Shown: piece by piece, positions 36,163 through 44,685 of the stretch
Layout: each line of letters opens with the position of its first letter
Numbering within the stretch: the first letter of the stretch is position 1
The notes under the pieces: generated by a model
Told to the model about the DNA's origin: nothing
What the model saw: only the letters and a program-made list of their open reading frames with translations
Databases searched by the model: none
Position numbers and translations under genes: made by a program
Source of the DNA: Bacteroidales bacterium
GTDB lineage: Bacteria > Bacteroidota > Bacteroidia > Bacteroidales > UBA932
Direction: 5' to 3'
NCBI GenBank assembly: GCA_017480345.1
Contig: JAFVAU010000025.1
Coordinates: forward strand, 1-64,000
Length of the DNA stretch: 64,000 nt

Positions 36163-36911
36163 TGAACCAACTTGTAAATGCGAAGTAAGGAATCCGGCTC
36201 TCCGGAATGATATAAATCGATGGAGAAGGGGCCCTCCCCGGTAGGAATGCCCTTTTCCTGAAGGACGTGCAATGTCTGGCGGGCCACGGCGGGCGCCGGG
36301 TCTATCACCTGCACGCCGGGACCGGCCAGGCGCTCAATGACGGGCTGCAGGAAAGGATAGTGGGTGCAGCCCAGCACAATGCGGTCTGCCCCGGCATCCA
36401 GCAGGGGCTTGAGGGAGGCGCGCACGGTGGCCTCGGCCTCGGGGCCGTCCAGGATACCGCCCTCCACCAGTTCCACGAAGCCCTGCCCCACATGCTCCAC
36501 AATCTTCACATTATCCTCATACTGTCCCCTGGTATTGAGATACTTGGAACCCTTGAGCGTGCCGGCGGTGGCCAGAACGCCAATGACGCCGCTCTCCGTC
36601 CCCAGGGCGGCGGGCTTCACGGCCGGCTCCATCCCGATGAAGGGGACGGCCGGGTACTCTTCCCGAAGGGCGGCGATGGCCGCCGCCGTGGCGGTGTTGC
36701 AGGCCACCACGATGATATCGGCCCCCATTCCCAGCAGGATGTCCGTTATCACACGGGCCCTGTCCTGGATATAGGCGGCCGATTTTTCCCCGTACGGGCA
36801 ATGGGCATTGTCCGAGAAATAGAGATATCGCTCCCGGGGAAGGATTTTCCGGAGCTCCCGGTAGACGGACAGGCCGCCGCTGCCGGAATCGAATATACCG
36901 ATGGATGCCAT
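36159..36911 (-). CDS. murI: Glutamate racemase
   Basis: Supplies D-glutamate for peptidoglycan. The protein has 250 residues. It has FDSGSGGLSVYREL at the N-terminus and the two catalytic cysteines Cys71 in ACNTATA and Cys182 in GCTHYPFL. The ATG follows the -7 box by only 3 bases. First gene of murI-namZ-DUF6515. Confidence 0.96.
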   Translation of the reverse strand: MASIGIFDSGSGGLSVYRELRKILPRERYLYFSDNAHCPYGEKSAAYIQDRARVITDILLGMGADIIVVACNTATAAAIAALREEYPAVPFIGMEPAVKPAALGTESGVIGVLATAGTLKGSKYLNTRGQYEDNVKIVEHVGQGFVELVEGGILDGPEAEATVRASLKPLLDAGADRIVLGCTHYPFLQPVIERLAGPGVQVIDPAPAVARQTLHVLQEKGIPTGEGPFSIDLYHSGEPDSLLRIYKLVQ

Positions 36912-36914
36912 ACT

Positions 36915-36923
36915 ACAAAGTTA
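36915..36923 (-). promoter_or_regulatory. -7 box of murI
   Basis: The minus strand reads TAACTTTGT, ending 3 bases before the murI ATG; divergent from the DUF4922 promoter. Confidence 0.5.
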
Positions 36924-36935
36924 GAAAAAATTGCG

Positions 36936-36944
36936 TATCTTTAC
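36936..36944 (+). promoter_or_regulatory. -7 box of the DUF4922 gene
   Basis: TATCTTTAC, one base from consensus, ends 7 bases before the ATG at 36952. Confidence 0.5.
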
Positions 36945-36951
36945 ACCAAGT

Positions 36952-38325
36952 ATGGCAACAGACATAGATAAATTCGTACACGACCAGTTGTCGGTATGGC
37001 CGGCCGTAGCCGCCAAATACCGCCATCTCAAGAGCACCCGCACCCGTACACTCCCCCTGGGAGGCATACTGGTAACCCTTCAGTCCAATCCCGGACGGGT
37101 TCCCATCTTTGACCACGGCTGTCCCCTGTGCGAAGAAAACTATATGGAGCACCAGCACACCCTTCCCTTCGAAGGGCGCAAGGGGCGCAAGTACAACATC
37201 CTGGTGAACCGCGCGCCCATCTTCCCCAACCACCTGGTGATAACCCGGGACATCCATGCCCCGCAGACCATCTGGCACCGCTTCCCGGACATGCTGGACC
37301 TGGCCTCCACTCTGGAGAACTACCTGGTGTTCTACAACAGCCCCAACAGCGGAACCACCGTGCCGCAGCACGCCCACTTCCAGGCCTGCCCCAAGGGCTA
37401 CATGCCGCTGGAAAGAGCCGCGGAGCGCCTTCTGAGGGGCGTAAAGGCCGGGCAGGTGTCGGAAGAAATCGAGTTCATCGCCTCCGTCCGGGATGCGGAA
37501 CTGTACCACTACAAACGCTTCAACCGGGGCATCTTCATGCTCCGCGCCCAGACGTCCAAGTCCATGGCCAAGCTGTTTTACCGGCTGCTGGACTGCATGA
37601 ACCTGGTGGCCGAGGAAACGGAGCCCCGCTTCAACGCCTACACCTATTGCAGCGAGGGCGAATACCGCGCCATCGTGGCCCTCAGGGGCGCTTCCCGTCC
37701 CCGCTTCCCCATCTTCCCCGGGGCGGCGGACATGGCCGGCTTCGTGGTGGTTCCCCATGAGGAAGACTTTGACCGGATTAACCAGGAGGTCCTCACCGGC
37801 ATCTACGAGGATGTCACCCTCTCCCCCGCCCAGGAAGAAAGGCTTCTGTGGCGTCTGGTACGCACTCAGCCCCGGGTGGAGGTTTCCATCGGCCTGGCTC
37901 CGCAGATATGTTTCGAGATTATCTCCGACGGCGCCGGCCCCCAGAAAGTGAGCTTCCGGGACGGAAAGATAGACTACAACGGGGTCCTGTACGACGAGCT
38001 GGTGTTCGAGGCCGTCAACATCTCCACCCTCTTTGCCGAGCCCTCCTTCATCCTGTATGGGGAAGAGCCGCACCGCTTTGCCGGCACGCTCAAATTCCGG
38101 GTGGCCGAAGGGCAGGTGGAGGCAGTCAACATCCTGGGAGCGGAGGACTACCTCCTAAGCATCGTCTCCCTGATGCCGCATGCTCAGCAAAAAGAAAAAG
38201 CCTTCCGGCTGAGGAAAGCCCTGATGAAAGGAGAAAAGCTCCGGGAGCCCTACATAGGCCTTACCCCCAAGGCCGATGCCGCCGCACGCGCCGCCATTGA
38301 CGAGACCTGGGGGCAGATTCTATAG
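36952..38325 (+). CDS. DUF4922 protein, HIT-like nucleotidyltransferase fold
   Basis: A protein of 457 residues. The central PNSGTTVPQHAHFQACPKG has a HIT-like His-x-His-x-x motif, as in GDP-L-galactose phosphorylases and Ap4A phosphorylases, after the Cys pair HGCPLCEENY that may bind metal. Reaction unknown; phosphorolysis of a nucleotide sugar or dinucleotide is plausible. The earlier ATG at 36931 lies before the promoter, so 36952 is chosen. It overlaps the NUDIX gene 3' end on the other strand. Confidence 0.8.
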   Translation: MATDIDKFVHDQLSVWPAVAAKYRHLKSTRTRTLPLGGILVTLQSNPGRVPIFDHGCPLCEENYMEHQHTLPFEGRKGRKYNILVNRAPIFPNHLVITRDIHAPQTIWHRFPDMLDLASTLENYLVFYNSPNSGTTVPQHAHFQACPKGYMPLERAAERLLRGVKAGQVSEEIEFIASVRDAELYHYKRFNRGIFMLRAQTSKSMAKLFYRLLDCMNLVAEETEPRFNAYTYCSEGEYRAIVALRGASRPRFPIFPGAADMAGFVVVPHEEDFDRINQEVLTGIYEDVTLSPAQEERLLWRLVRTQPRVEVSIGLAPQICFEIISDGAGPQKVSFRDGKIDYNGVLYDELVFEAVNISTLFAEPSFILYGEEPHRFAGTLKFRVAEGQVEAVNILGAEDYLLSIVSLMPHAQQKEKAFRLRKALMKGEKLREPYIGLTPKADAAARAAIDETWGQIL

Positions 38326-38913
38326 GAGGGCAAGCAGTTTTTCCCGGATCCGGGAGAATTCCGACTCGAAATTGGGGGTAAGGATGTCCTTGCCCATGGC
38401 CTCCTCCAACTCCGCGAAGGTCCACCATCGGCCTTCGGAAACTTCCTCCTGACGGGGATGGAGCTCCGGATGCCCCACCATGGCATGCACAAAGACGAAC
38501 TCCCGGTCCCGCTGCGCCTGATACACATAGGTCTCCAGATAGACAGGATTGAATTTCCGGAGCCCGAGCTCTTCCTCGCACTCCCGGAAAAGGGCCTCCG
38601 GAATGCTTTCTCCGTAGGAGACATGACCTCCTACGGCCGTATCCCAATAGCCGGGAAGAAGGTCTTTGGTGAGGGAACGTTTCTGCAGGTACAGCTTTCC
38701 GTACCGGTCCAGGATGTGCAGGTGCACTACCGGATGGAGTACGCCCGAACCGCCATGGAACCAGCTGCGGGCCGCCTGCCCATAGACCAGGCCGCTGGGC
38801 TCTACCAGGGGCAGCATCTCCTCCCGCGAGGTATCCTGCGGGCCGGGATGGTCAATCGAGGGCCGGGGATAGACGGGAGCCGGAGAGGCCGGATATACCA
38901 GGTCTGTAAGCAT
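38320..38913 (-). CDS. NUDIX hydrolase
   Basis: A protein of 197 residues. The full Nudix box is at 96-118: Gly96, Glu102, then RECEEELGL with Arg110 and Glu111, Glu114 and Glu115. Context strands (YLQKRS, YWDTAVGGHVSYGES) are of the isopentenyl-diphosphate isomerase / CoA-type NUDIX group, but the substrate is not decided. The N-terminus is extended by about 50 residues. It starts on the last base of the transporter gene stop. Confidence 0.88.
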   Translation of the reverse strand: MLTDLVYPASPAPVYPRPSIDHPGPQDTSREEMLPLVEPSGLVYGQAARSWFHGGSGVLHPVVHLHILDRYGKLYLQKRSLTKDLLPGYWDTAVGGHVSYGESIPEALFRECEEELGLRKFNPVYLETYVYQAQRDREFVFVHAMVGHPELHPRQEEVSEGRWWTFAELEEAMGKDILTPNFESEFSRIREKLLALL

Positions 38914-40598
38914 TATCCCAGTGCAAAGACAATGAGCAGCTGGGCCACCAGCACGCGCATGAACATGGACAGCGGATACACCGTGGCGTAGTTCACGGAG
39001 GTGAAATCACTGCCGTACATACCCTGGGCGAAGGCCAGCACCGGCGGATTGGTGCAGGAGCCCGTAATGAGGCCGCAGATCTGGTAGAAGTTCAAATGGC
39101 ACGCGGCCCGGGCGACGATGAAGGTGATGCACAGCGGAACCAGCGTGATGAGGGCGCCGTACAGGATCCACCAGTAACCGCCTCCCACGATGGAGCTCCA
39201 GAAGTTGCTGCCCGCGCCGATACCCACGGCCGCCAGGAAGAGGGAGATGCCTATTTCCCGGATCATCAGGTTGGCACTGGTGGTGGTGTAAGTGGTTATC
39301 TTGTATTTGGGGCCGAAGTGTCCCAGCAGGATGGCGATGATGAGCGGTCCGCCGGCCAGTCCCAGTTTAATGGCCTGGGGGATGTGGGGGAAGTGGATGG
39401 GGATGGAGCCGAAGATGACGCCCACCACGATACCCAGGAAGATGGGCACCAGGTTGGGCTTGTTCAGGGCGTCGTTGGAATTTCCCACCACGGCGGCCAC
39501 CTGCTCGATGTTCTCCTTGGTTCCCACGCACATGAGGCCGTCGCCCACCTGGATATAGAGGTTGGGGCGGGCCACCAGTTCCACGCCGGCGCGGATGACG
39601 CGGGTCACACTGACGCCGAAGGCGCTGCGGAGCCTGAGGTCCTTGATGGTCTTTCCGGTGAGCTTGGAGTTGGTGACCACGATACGGCGGGTTACCATGG
39701 TGTGGTCTTTTTCCTTCCAGTCCTGCACGTGCAGCGGCACTTCCTCTCCGAAGAGAATCCTCAGGCGGTCCACTTCATCCTGGGAGGTCACCAGCAGAAG
39801 CTTGTCCCCTTCGTGAAGGACCGTATCGGCCGAAGGGAAGGAAACCTCGTCTCCCTGCATCACGCGGGACACTACAAAGTCCTCCCCGAAGCCATGCACC
39901 ACATCATAGAGTTTCTTGCCGAAGATGGCGGGATTCTCCACGGCCACGTGCATGCGGCGGGCGTGCTCGCTGCCACCTTCCTGCTCTTCCAGTTCATGGA
40001 GCTCCTTCCCATGGTCAATCTTGAAAATGGCCTTGAACAGTACAAGCACCATAATGACACCGATTACCCCCATAGGATAGGCCACGGCATAGGCCGATGC
40101 CAGTTTCTCCGAGGCGGTCCCGGCAGCCAGGACGCTGGAGCCCGTGGCGGCGGAGACATCGGCAAAGGTCTGCTGGGCGGCACCCAGGCCGGGGGTGTTG
40201 GTGACGGCGCCGGACATGACGCCCACCATGGTGGAGAGGTCTTCTCCGGAAATAGCGGAAATGGCATAGGTGACGGCCACCGCCAGCAGGATATTCATCA
40301 CCGCCAGCAGGTTCATCTTGACACCGCCGCTCCGGAAAGAGTGGAAGAAGCCGGGACCCACCTGCAGGCCGATGGAGAAGACGAAGAGGATAAGGCCGAA
40401 CTCTTTCACGAAATGGAGGATGCTCAGGTCGGCCCCGAAGCCCAGATGCCCCATCAGAATACCCATGAACAGGATCCAGGTGGAGCCCAGGGAGATTCCT
40501 TTCACTTTGAATCGGCCCAAATAGAGGCCAACGCCTATCACGAAGGCCAGAAGGAGGATGGTATGGGCTACTCCATAGCCGAAAAACAAATCGTGCAT
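38913..40598 (-). CDS. AspT/YidE-type membrane transporter
   Basis: A protein of 561 residues. Five or six hydrophobic helices at each end flank a soluble centre with two RCK-C (TrkA-C) domains (about 195-360; VSRVMQGDEVSFPSADTVLHEGDKLLL and VTRVIRAGVELVARPNLYIQVGDGLM). This is the 'YidE/YbjL duplication' or aspartate:alanine exchanger family. The duplicated motif GxxVGPGFF / GSNFW is seen. Substrate unknown; regulation by a ligand of the RCK-C domains is likely. It lies between a thioesterase and a NUDIX gene. Confidence 0.85.
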   Translation of the reverse strand: MHDLFFGYGVAHTILLLAFVIGVGLYLGRFKVKGISLGSTWILFMGILMGHLGFGADLSILHFVKEFGLILFVFSIGLQVGPGFFHSFRSGGVKMNLLAVMNILLAVAVTYAISAISGEDLSTMVGVMSGAVTNTPGLGAAQQTFADVSAATGSSVLAAGTASEKLASAYAVAYPMGVIGVIMVLVLFKAIFKIDHGKELHELEEQEGGSEHARRMHVAVENPAIFGKKLYDVVHGFGEDFVVSRVMQGDEVSFPSADTVLHEGDKLLLVTSQDEVDRLRILFGEEVPLHVQDWKEKDHTMVTRRIVVTNSKLTGKTIKDLRLRSAFGVSVTRVIRAGVELVARPNLYIQVGDGLMCVGTKENIEQVAAVVGNSNDALNKPNLVPIFLGIVVGVIFGSIPIHFPHIPQAIKLGLAGGPLIIAILLGHFGPKYKITTYTTTSANLMIREIGISLFLAAVGIGAGSNFWSSIVGGGYWWILYGALITLVPLCITFIVARAACHLNFYQICGLITGSCTNPPVLAFAQGMYGSDFTSVNYATVYPLSMFMRVLVAQLLIVFALG

Positions 40599-40601
40599 GG
40601 T

Positions 40602-41345
40602 TTAATACTCAAATTTTACCGCAAAGCAGGTCTTTCCTTCCACCCGGCCTTCTACGTACCAGGCATTTCCTTCTTTGAGACGGTACAGGGACACCTTCTC
40701 TCGGAAGGTGGTCTCCTTGTTGAAAACGATATACAAATCTTTGAGGGCGTCCTCGGCCACCTCCAGCGGGAGGCAGTCCATGGCCCACACTACATAACGG
40801 ACATTGTTGGTGTGCCCCACCAGGTCCAGGTCCGAATAGGAGACCGTGTGTTCTCCCACCAGCTCCGGTTCCACGTCGCGGGGCAAAGGGAGCTTGGGGG
40901 CAGGCTGGGCAATGGCATGGTCCGGATCTCCCATTTCCAGAAGATGCTGAAGCTCTTCCGGGCGCACGAAATGGCGGGTTATCTCGCTAATCACCACCCA
41001 GGAGCTGGTGCAAGTGATACAGGGATTCCCGTCCTTGTCCTTCATGATGAAATCACGGAGGTAGAACAGGCCGTCGGCCCCTTTGTGCCAGGTGTACAGG
41101 CGGACATCCTCCCGCCAGCGGGGCAGCTGTTCAAAATGGATGTGCATGCGGCTGAGCACCCAGGCCACGTGATGCACATGGAGGGTATCATAGCCGAATC
41201 CCAGGCCGCCGGCGGCCCACATCGCAAGTTCCTGGGCCATATCCATGAAGGCGGCCGGTTTGAGCAGGGTCTGACGGTTGGTCTGGTAACAGGGAATCCT
41301 AAGGTCTTGGAAAAACTTATATCCTTCTCTTTCTACAGGGGTCAT
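40602..41345 (-). CDS. Acyl-ACP thioesterase
   Basis: A protein of 247 residues with a double hotdog fold. MTPVEREGYKF and TLLKPAAFMDMAQELAMWAA are the N-terminal hotdog; the second has SYSDLDLVGHTNNVRYVVWAMD with the Asn-His pair of the FatA/FatB family (DLDxxxHxNN). It would release fatty acids from acyl carrier protein. It lies between the HU-like gene and the transporter, all within 7-base gaps. Confidence 0.88.
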   Translation of the reverse strand: MTPVEREGYKFFQDLRIPCYQTNRQTLLKPAAFMDMAQELAMWAAGGLGFGYDTLHVHHVAWVLSRMHIHFEQLPRWREDVRLYTWHKGADGLFYLRDFIMKDKDGNPCITCTSSWVVISEITRHFVRPEELQHLLEMGDPDHAIAQPAPKLPLPRDVEPELVGEHTVSYSDLDLVGHTNNVRYVVWAMDCLPLEVAEDALKDLYIVFNKETTFREKVSLYRLKEGNAWYVEGRVEGKTCFAVKFEY

Positions 41346-41351
41346 TTCTCA

Positions 41352-42176
41352 CTACTGATTATGAAGGAATTCGTACTCTTCGGGAGTATACAGGAGGCTG
41401 TCTAACCATTCAGGGGCAAATTGACCGGCCACTACCAAGGCAATGGCGGCCACCAGGGCCAGCACCAGCAGGACCAGCATAATGGTCCAGAAGGCACCCC
41501 AGCCACTCTTTTTCTTCTTTTTATCCTTCGGTTTAAGTTCAGGTTCGGGTTCCTCGTCATGGCCGACGGGGTCTTCGTCATGGCCGACTTGATCGGCCAT
41601 CTCAGGGGATTCCCGGTCGGGGCCGGGAATGACAGGGTCGGGGCCGGGAATGACAGCCTCCGGCTCCGGTTCGGGCTCCGGGGAGACCTCCGGCTCCTTC
41701 TGGAGAAGGGTGGCCAGGCTGGCCACAGCTTCGGCCACTTCTTCCTGCGTTTCCTCATGGGTTTTGAGGGAAAGGGGCTGCAGGCCGAATCCGGCGGGAT
41801 AGATGTCCAGGTCTTCATCGGCCACAAAGAAGAAATGGTTCTCCATGGTGGCCCTGAGACGGCCCAGACCCGGGAAGATGATGGTCTTCTTGACCTTCAG
41901 GACTTCCTTCATCTCCGTGAGGAAGTCTATGAGGATACGGGTGGCATCGGCCTCGGAAATGTCGTTGGAACGGGCGTAGAGCTGCGCCAAAAGGGTATCA
42001 TCCCCTTGCTTGGGAGAGAAGTAGAGCTTGCGGTAAGGGGGCAGGATGGTGTACCCGCGGTCTGCGAAAGTGGACGGAACCCATTCCGCCACGAAGCTTC
42101 CCACTCCGGGCAAGGTGACGACATCGTGGTCCATCACCACTTCTTTCACCATTTTGGCAAGGAGGTCGATATTCAT
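41352..42176 (-). CDS. HU-like (CCDC81-type) DNA-binding domain protein with membrane anchor
   Basis: A protein of 274 residues. Two bacterial HU-like domains (about 1-70 and 75-145), with VTLPGVGSFVAEWVP and IIFPGLGRLRATMEN, are a Bacteroidota arrangement seen with SPOR domains. The middle (about 165-220) is acidic and Pro-rich and contains in-frame palindromic repeats (VIPGPDPVIPGPDRE, MADQVGHDEDPVGHDEEP). After a Lys-rich stretch comes one transmembrane helix (about 232-255) and no SPOR domain. The ATG at 42176 is 3 bases after the -7 box; a longer ORF to 42248 includes the promoter and is rejected. Confidence 0.75.
   Translation of the reverse strand: MNIDLLAKMVKEVVMDHDVVTLPGVGSFVAEWVPSTFADRGYTILPPYRKLYFSPKQGDDTLLAQLYARSNDISEADATRILIDFLTEMKEVLKVKKTIIFPGLGRLRATMENHFFFVADEDLDIYPAGFGLQPLSLKTHEETQEEVAEAVASLATLLQKEPEVSPEPEPEPEAVIPGPDPVIPGPDRESPEMADQVGHDEDPVGHDEEPEPELKPKDKKKKKSGWGAFWTIMLVLLVLALVAAIALVVAGQFAPEWLDSLLYTPEEYEFLHNQ
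41556..41656. repeat. Cluster of four in-frame palindromic repeats
   Basis: The copies are: GTCATGGCCGAC with partial arm (41556-41567); GTCATGGCCGA...TCGGCCATCTC (about 41577-41603); and two units of ATTCCCGG-type arms around CCCC(GA) (about 41608-41656). They occupy the acidic linker of the HU-like gene without breaking its frame. Same family as those in traM and traG. Confidence 0.7.
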
Positions 42177-42179
42177 GAC

Positions 42180-42188
42180 GCAAAGATA
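42180..42188 (-). promoter_or_regulatory. -7 box of the HU-like operon
   Basis: The minus strand reads TATCTTTGC, 3 bases before the ATG at 42176. Confidence 0.55.
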
Positions 42189-42234
42189 CAAAAAATATAG
42201 ATAACTGTCTAAATGAAAAAATTTGCAAAAAAGC

Positions 42235-42266
42235 TTTGGAGAATCCAAAAAAGGTTGTACCTTTGC
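42235..42266 (+). promoter_or_regulatory. Promoter of tRNA-Asn
   Basis: TTTG (42235-42238), 19 bases, then TACCTTTGC (42258-42266) matches the consensus exactly, 28 bases before the mature tRNA. Confidence 0.75.
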
Positions 42267-42294
42267 AATCCCGTTACGAAAGCAAACGGAAAAT

Positions 42295-42368
42295 TCCTCC
42301 TTAGCTCAGTTGGTTAGAGCATCTGACTGTTAATCAGAGGGTCGTTGGTTCAAGTCCAACAGGGGGAG
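42295..42368 (+). tRNA. tRNA-Asn (anticodon GTT)
   Basis: The cloverleaf has acceptor TCCTCCT/AGGGGGA (one G-T pair), D stem GCTC/GAGC, anticodon stem TCTGA/TCAGA with loop CTGTTAA, and T arm GTTGG-TTCAAGT-CCAAC. Discriminator is G and CCA is not encoded. It stands just before the conjugation-gene block, so it may be the attachment site of that block. Confidence 0.95.
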
Positions 42369-42376
42369 CACCTGAA

Positions 42377-42417
42377 AATCAAGCACTTACGGATTTCCGC
42401 AGGTGCTTGATTCTTTT
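42377..42417 (+). terminator. Terminator of tRNA-Asn
   Basis: Arms AATCAAGCAC (42377-42386) and GTGCTTGATT (42403-42412) are followed by CTTTTT. An alternative pairing AGCACCTG/CAGGTGCT starts inside the tRNA end. Confidence 0.8.
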
Positions 42418-42422
42418 TACCA

Positions 42423-42443
42423 GTCGCAGTTTTGTCGCAGTTT
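42423..42443. repeat. Direct repeat GTCGCAGTTT x2
   Basis: Two copies of GTCGCAGTTT, 11 bases apart start to start, just after the tRNA-Asn terminator. The spacing of one helical turn and the tRNA context make an integrase-related site possible; no integrase is next to it. Confidence 0.25.
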
Positions 42444-42532
42444 AAGTTCTTTAAAAAACACATTTTGAACCGCGCTATTACGCTTTTCCCCGCATTTAAC
42501 AACATATAACCGGATATAAAACGCCATATATA

Positions 42533-42561
42533 TAATAAAGGAAGCCCTACTTTTGGCTTCC
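42533..42561 (-). terminator. Terminator at the end of the tra operon
   Basis: GGAAGCC (42540-42546) and GGCTTCC (42555-42561) around an 8-base loop. The last codons of the final tra-operon gene lie in the stem, and the minus-strand continuation is TTTATTAT, a weak T-tract. Confidence 0.55.
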
Positions 42562-42900
42562 CTCATTCAAACTCTCCAGGCTTCTGTCCACTAGTCCCTC
42601 ATCCAACACCCTCACCTCCTTCCCTATCATCAGCGCAATCCGCAAACAATCCCGGATTCTATCCCTCGCTTCCGCCATGCCGCCTTCCACCTCAGCAAAA
42701 GTCTCCCCGGTCTTCCATTTATGCGACGTCAACTCCTCCTGCATCACCTCCAACCTCCGGCGGAGGAACCGAATCCACGACCAGGCACACAGCAACGAAA
42801 CAATCACCCCCACAACCAGCACAACCACCAGCAGCGTCCATACCTCCAGCCGGTTCACCTGTCCGCCAATCTCCTCTATCCAATTCAGCATCTCATTCAT
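42547..42900 (-). CDS. Small single-span membrane protein after traN
   Basis: A protein of 117 residues, not recognised. Residues 1-18 are MNEMLNWIEEIGGQVNRL, 19-42 are one hydrophobic helix (VVVLVVGVIVSLLCAWS), and the rest is charged and probably helical, ending in NEGSQK. It lies 1 base after the traN stop, so it is cotranscribed as the last gene of the tra operon. No traO, P or Q match is seen. Confidence 0.55.
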   Translation of the reverse strand: MNEMLNWIEEIGGQVNRLEVWTLLVVVLVVGVIVSLLCAWSWIRFLRRRLEVMQEELTSHKWKTGETFAEVEGGMAEARDRIRDCLRIALMIGKEVRVLDEGLVDRSLESLNEGSQK

Positions 42901-42901
42901 A

Positions 42902-43636
42902 TCACAACCTCCTCGCATCTAGTAAATCCTTCTGTCCCAACGTCAGCACAAAATTCCTGGCGCCACCCTTCTCATAGAAACTCATCCGAAAGACTTGTCC
43001 ACGGACCAGCGCTACCTTGTCGAAGGCAAATACCCAAACGCCCTCATCACCGGCACCAATCACAGAAGGTCCAAACATCTGCTTCGGAGCATACTCCTTC
43101 TGATACTGCACCCTTCTGCGCCCCGCATGATGACTCTCAACAGCAAACCTCGGCACCCCCATCTCATAATCCACCGTCGAGCCATTCCGCACCCCAAACA
43201 CCAGATACAGCACATTCTCCCGCACAACCACATTCCGGCACAGCACCTCCATCCCGTTCTCCCGCCGTCCCACATGGAAAAGCTCCTGCCGCAAGCCAGC
43301 CAGCTCCTCCATAGAGGTCGATGGCCCGCCCCGCAAATCCACCTCCAGCCGCTCCGGCCTCTCCTTAAAAGCAACCACAAAGCTATGCATCTCCCCCGTG
43401 CTCTCAATGCACGACATCGACGTCACGCCCTCAAACGCCTCCCGTGCCCGCACCGCCACATAATCCTTGCTCTTGTCCACGATGCGCGCAATCAGCACCC
43501 GATCGCCCAGGTTCAAATACTTCAACTCCGACGCAAACCGCAGATGCACCACCTGCGACGTTGATACAAACAGCGTATCCGCAGCAAAACCGCAGACGCT
43601 CCACAAAAGACCCAAAGCCAACAAAATCCGTCTCAT
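42902..43636 (-). CDS. traN: Conjugative transposon protein TraN (DUF4138)
   Basis: A protein of 244 residues with a signal peptide (MRRILLALGLLWSVCGFAAD). The DUF4138 features are the early SQVVHLRFASELKYLNLGD segment and ENVLYLVFGVRNGSTVDYEM, corresponding to the beta-rich VirB9-like part of Bacteroidota conjugation systems. It is shorter than typical CTnDOT TraN (usually about 300 or more residues), so the N- or C-terminal part may be reduced. The start overlaps the traM stop by 4 bases. Confidence 0.82.
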   Translation of the reverse strand: MRRILLALGLLWSVCGFAADTLFVSTSQVVHLRFASELKYLNLGDRVLIARIVDKSKDYVAVRAREAFEGVTSMSCIESTGEMHSFVVAFKERPERLEVDLRGGPSTSMEELAGLRQELFHVGRRENGMEVLCRNVVVRENVLYLVFGVRNGSTVDYEMGVPRFAVESHHAGRRRVQYQKEYAPKQMFGPSVIGAGDEGVWVFAFDKVALVRGQVFRMSFYEKGGARNFVLTLGQKDLLDARRL

Positions 43637-44685
43637 TTCTTCACCAAATAAAATTCATATCCACTAGTCACAGCCACCTTCACCTCACCGGACGCCGACT
43701 TTACAATAGAAGCCCCGGTCCGGATAACTGTCGACGCAATATCCCCGACAAGCCCGCCGACCGTCCTCGTACCCACACTCAGCGCATCCTCAGTAGCCCT
43801 CTTAGCCCCGCGCCCGGACACCGTCTCCGGGCAATAAATCCCCGGCAGGCCATCCGCATCATACGCGTCGAGTTCCACCGGAACAATACGCCCGCCATAC
43901 TCCACCGCCCCCACCGTCAGTTCCAACCTATCACCAATTTTGCAGATGGCCGAAAGATGCGCATTAGCCGGTATCACCACCCCATCCACGGGCAGTTCCT
44001 CCAGAAGGCGAAGCATCACCCGCTGCCCGGCCGACACCTTCTCATCCCGCACAAACATACACCGGAAAGGCCGCACGCCCACCTCCTCCACCGCCACAGG
44101 GACATCATCCAGATACGTCACAATATCATCTTCCACGAACCTAAGCACCTCCTGTCGAGACTGCCCCGCATCCCCGTCATGCCCGACCCGATCGGGCATC
44201 TCCTCCACCGACGCCCCCGTCAACACCTCCCGCACCATCTCGGCCCGTTGCCGGTCATACGCCAGCCGCTCCTCCCTGCTCATCCCTCCGCCGGACCGCC
44301 CTCCGGAAACCGTCGGCCGCTCCCCATCAGGAGCCCCAAACACCCGCGTCACCGCCGCCTCCGGCCTTTCAGCAACATCCGGCACAGGCGCAACCGGCAC
44401 CTCCTTCGTCGATGACACCAGCGACACATCCTCCTCCCCCAACTCCTCTCCCAACTCCTCTCCCAGCTCCTCAAAATACCTGTCCAGCGTCACTGCCCCA
44501 CGCATCGCCGCCGACTTGGAACTCTCCATCGGCCTCACCTCCCCATCCGGAATGGACAACGCCACATTCTCCGGTGCAGCCTCCTTAGGTCGATGGAAAG
44601 TAGTAAAGACCATCAGCCCCACAGCGCCAACGACCAGCACACAAAGGCCAACAAAGGCCCACATCATTTTTTTATCTACTGCCAT
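43633..44685 (-). CDS. traM: Conjugative transposon protein TraM
   Basis: A protein of 350 residues, VirB10-like. One transmembrane helix sits at about 9-29, followed by a charged Pro-rich periplasmic stretch and the C-terminal TraM domain (GQRVMLRLLEELPVDGVVIPANAHLSA..., IVPVELDAYDADGLPGIYCPE). The linker contains a tandem EELG repeat (three units at about 71-82) and an in-frame palindromic repeat (MPDRVGHDGDA, residues about 161-171). The start at 44685 overlaps the end of traL. Confidence 0.88.
   Translation of the reverse strand: MAVDKKMMWAFVGLCVLVVGAVGLMVFTTFHRPKEAAPENVALSIPDGEVRPMESSKSAAMRGAVTLDRYFEELGEELGEELGEEDVSLVSSTKEVPVAPVPDVAERPEAAVTRVFGAPDGERPTVSGGRSGGGMSREERLAYDRQRAEMVREVLTGASVEEMPDRVGHDGDAGQSRQEVLRFVEDDIVTYLDDVPVAVEEVGVRPFRCMFVRDEKVSAGQRVMLRLLEELPVDGVVIPANAHLSAICKIGDRLELTVGAVEYGGRIVPVELDAYDADGLPGIYCPETVSGRGAKRATEDALSVGTRTVGGLVGDIASTVIRTGASIVKSASGEVKVAVTSGYEFYLVKK
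44176..44203. repeat. In-frame palindromic repeat in traM
   Basis: GTCATGCCCGAC, CCGA spacer, TCGGGCATCTCC on the plus strand; arms ATGCCCGA / TCGGGCAT. It encodes MPDRVGHD in traM. Confidence 0.75.
44438..44472. repeat. 12-base tandem repeat in traM
   Basis: About three copies of CAACTCCTCTCC (last diverged) encode repeated EELG in the TraM linker; this is likely slippage. Confidence 0.6.

Noticed and set aside
34164..36165. Plus-strand frames opposite the Ser/Arg-rich gene and namZ
   Set aside because: Gly/Thr/Ala or Glu/Leu-rich repeats arise from the antisense of the Ser/Arg repeat; the minus-strand genes have signal peptides and matching overlaps.
38250..38647. Other minus-strand frames around the NUDIX gene
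   Set aside because: They lie in other frames of the same region and lack the Nudix box.
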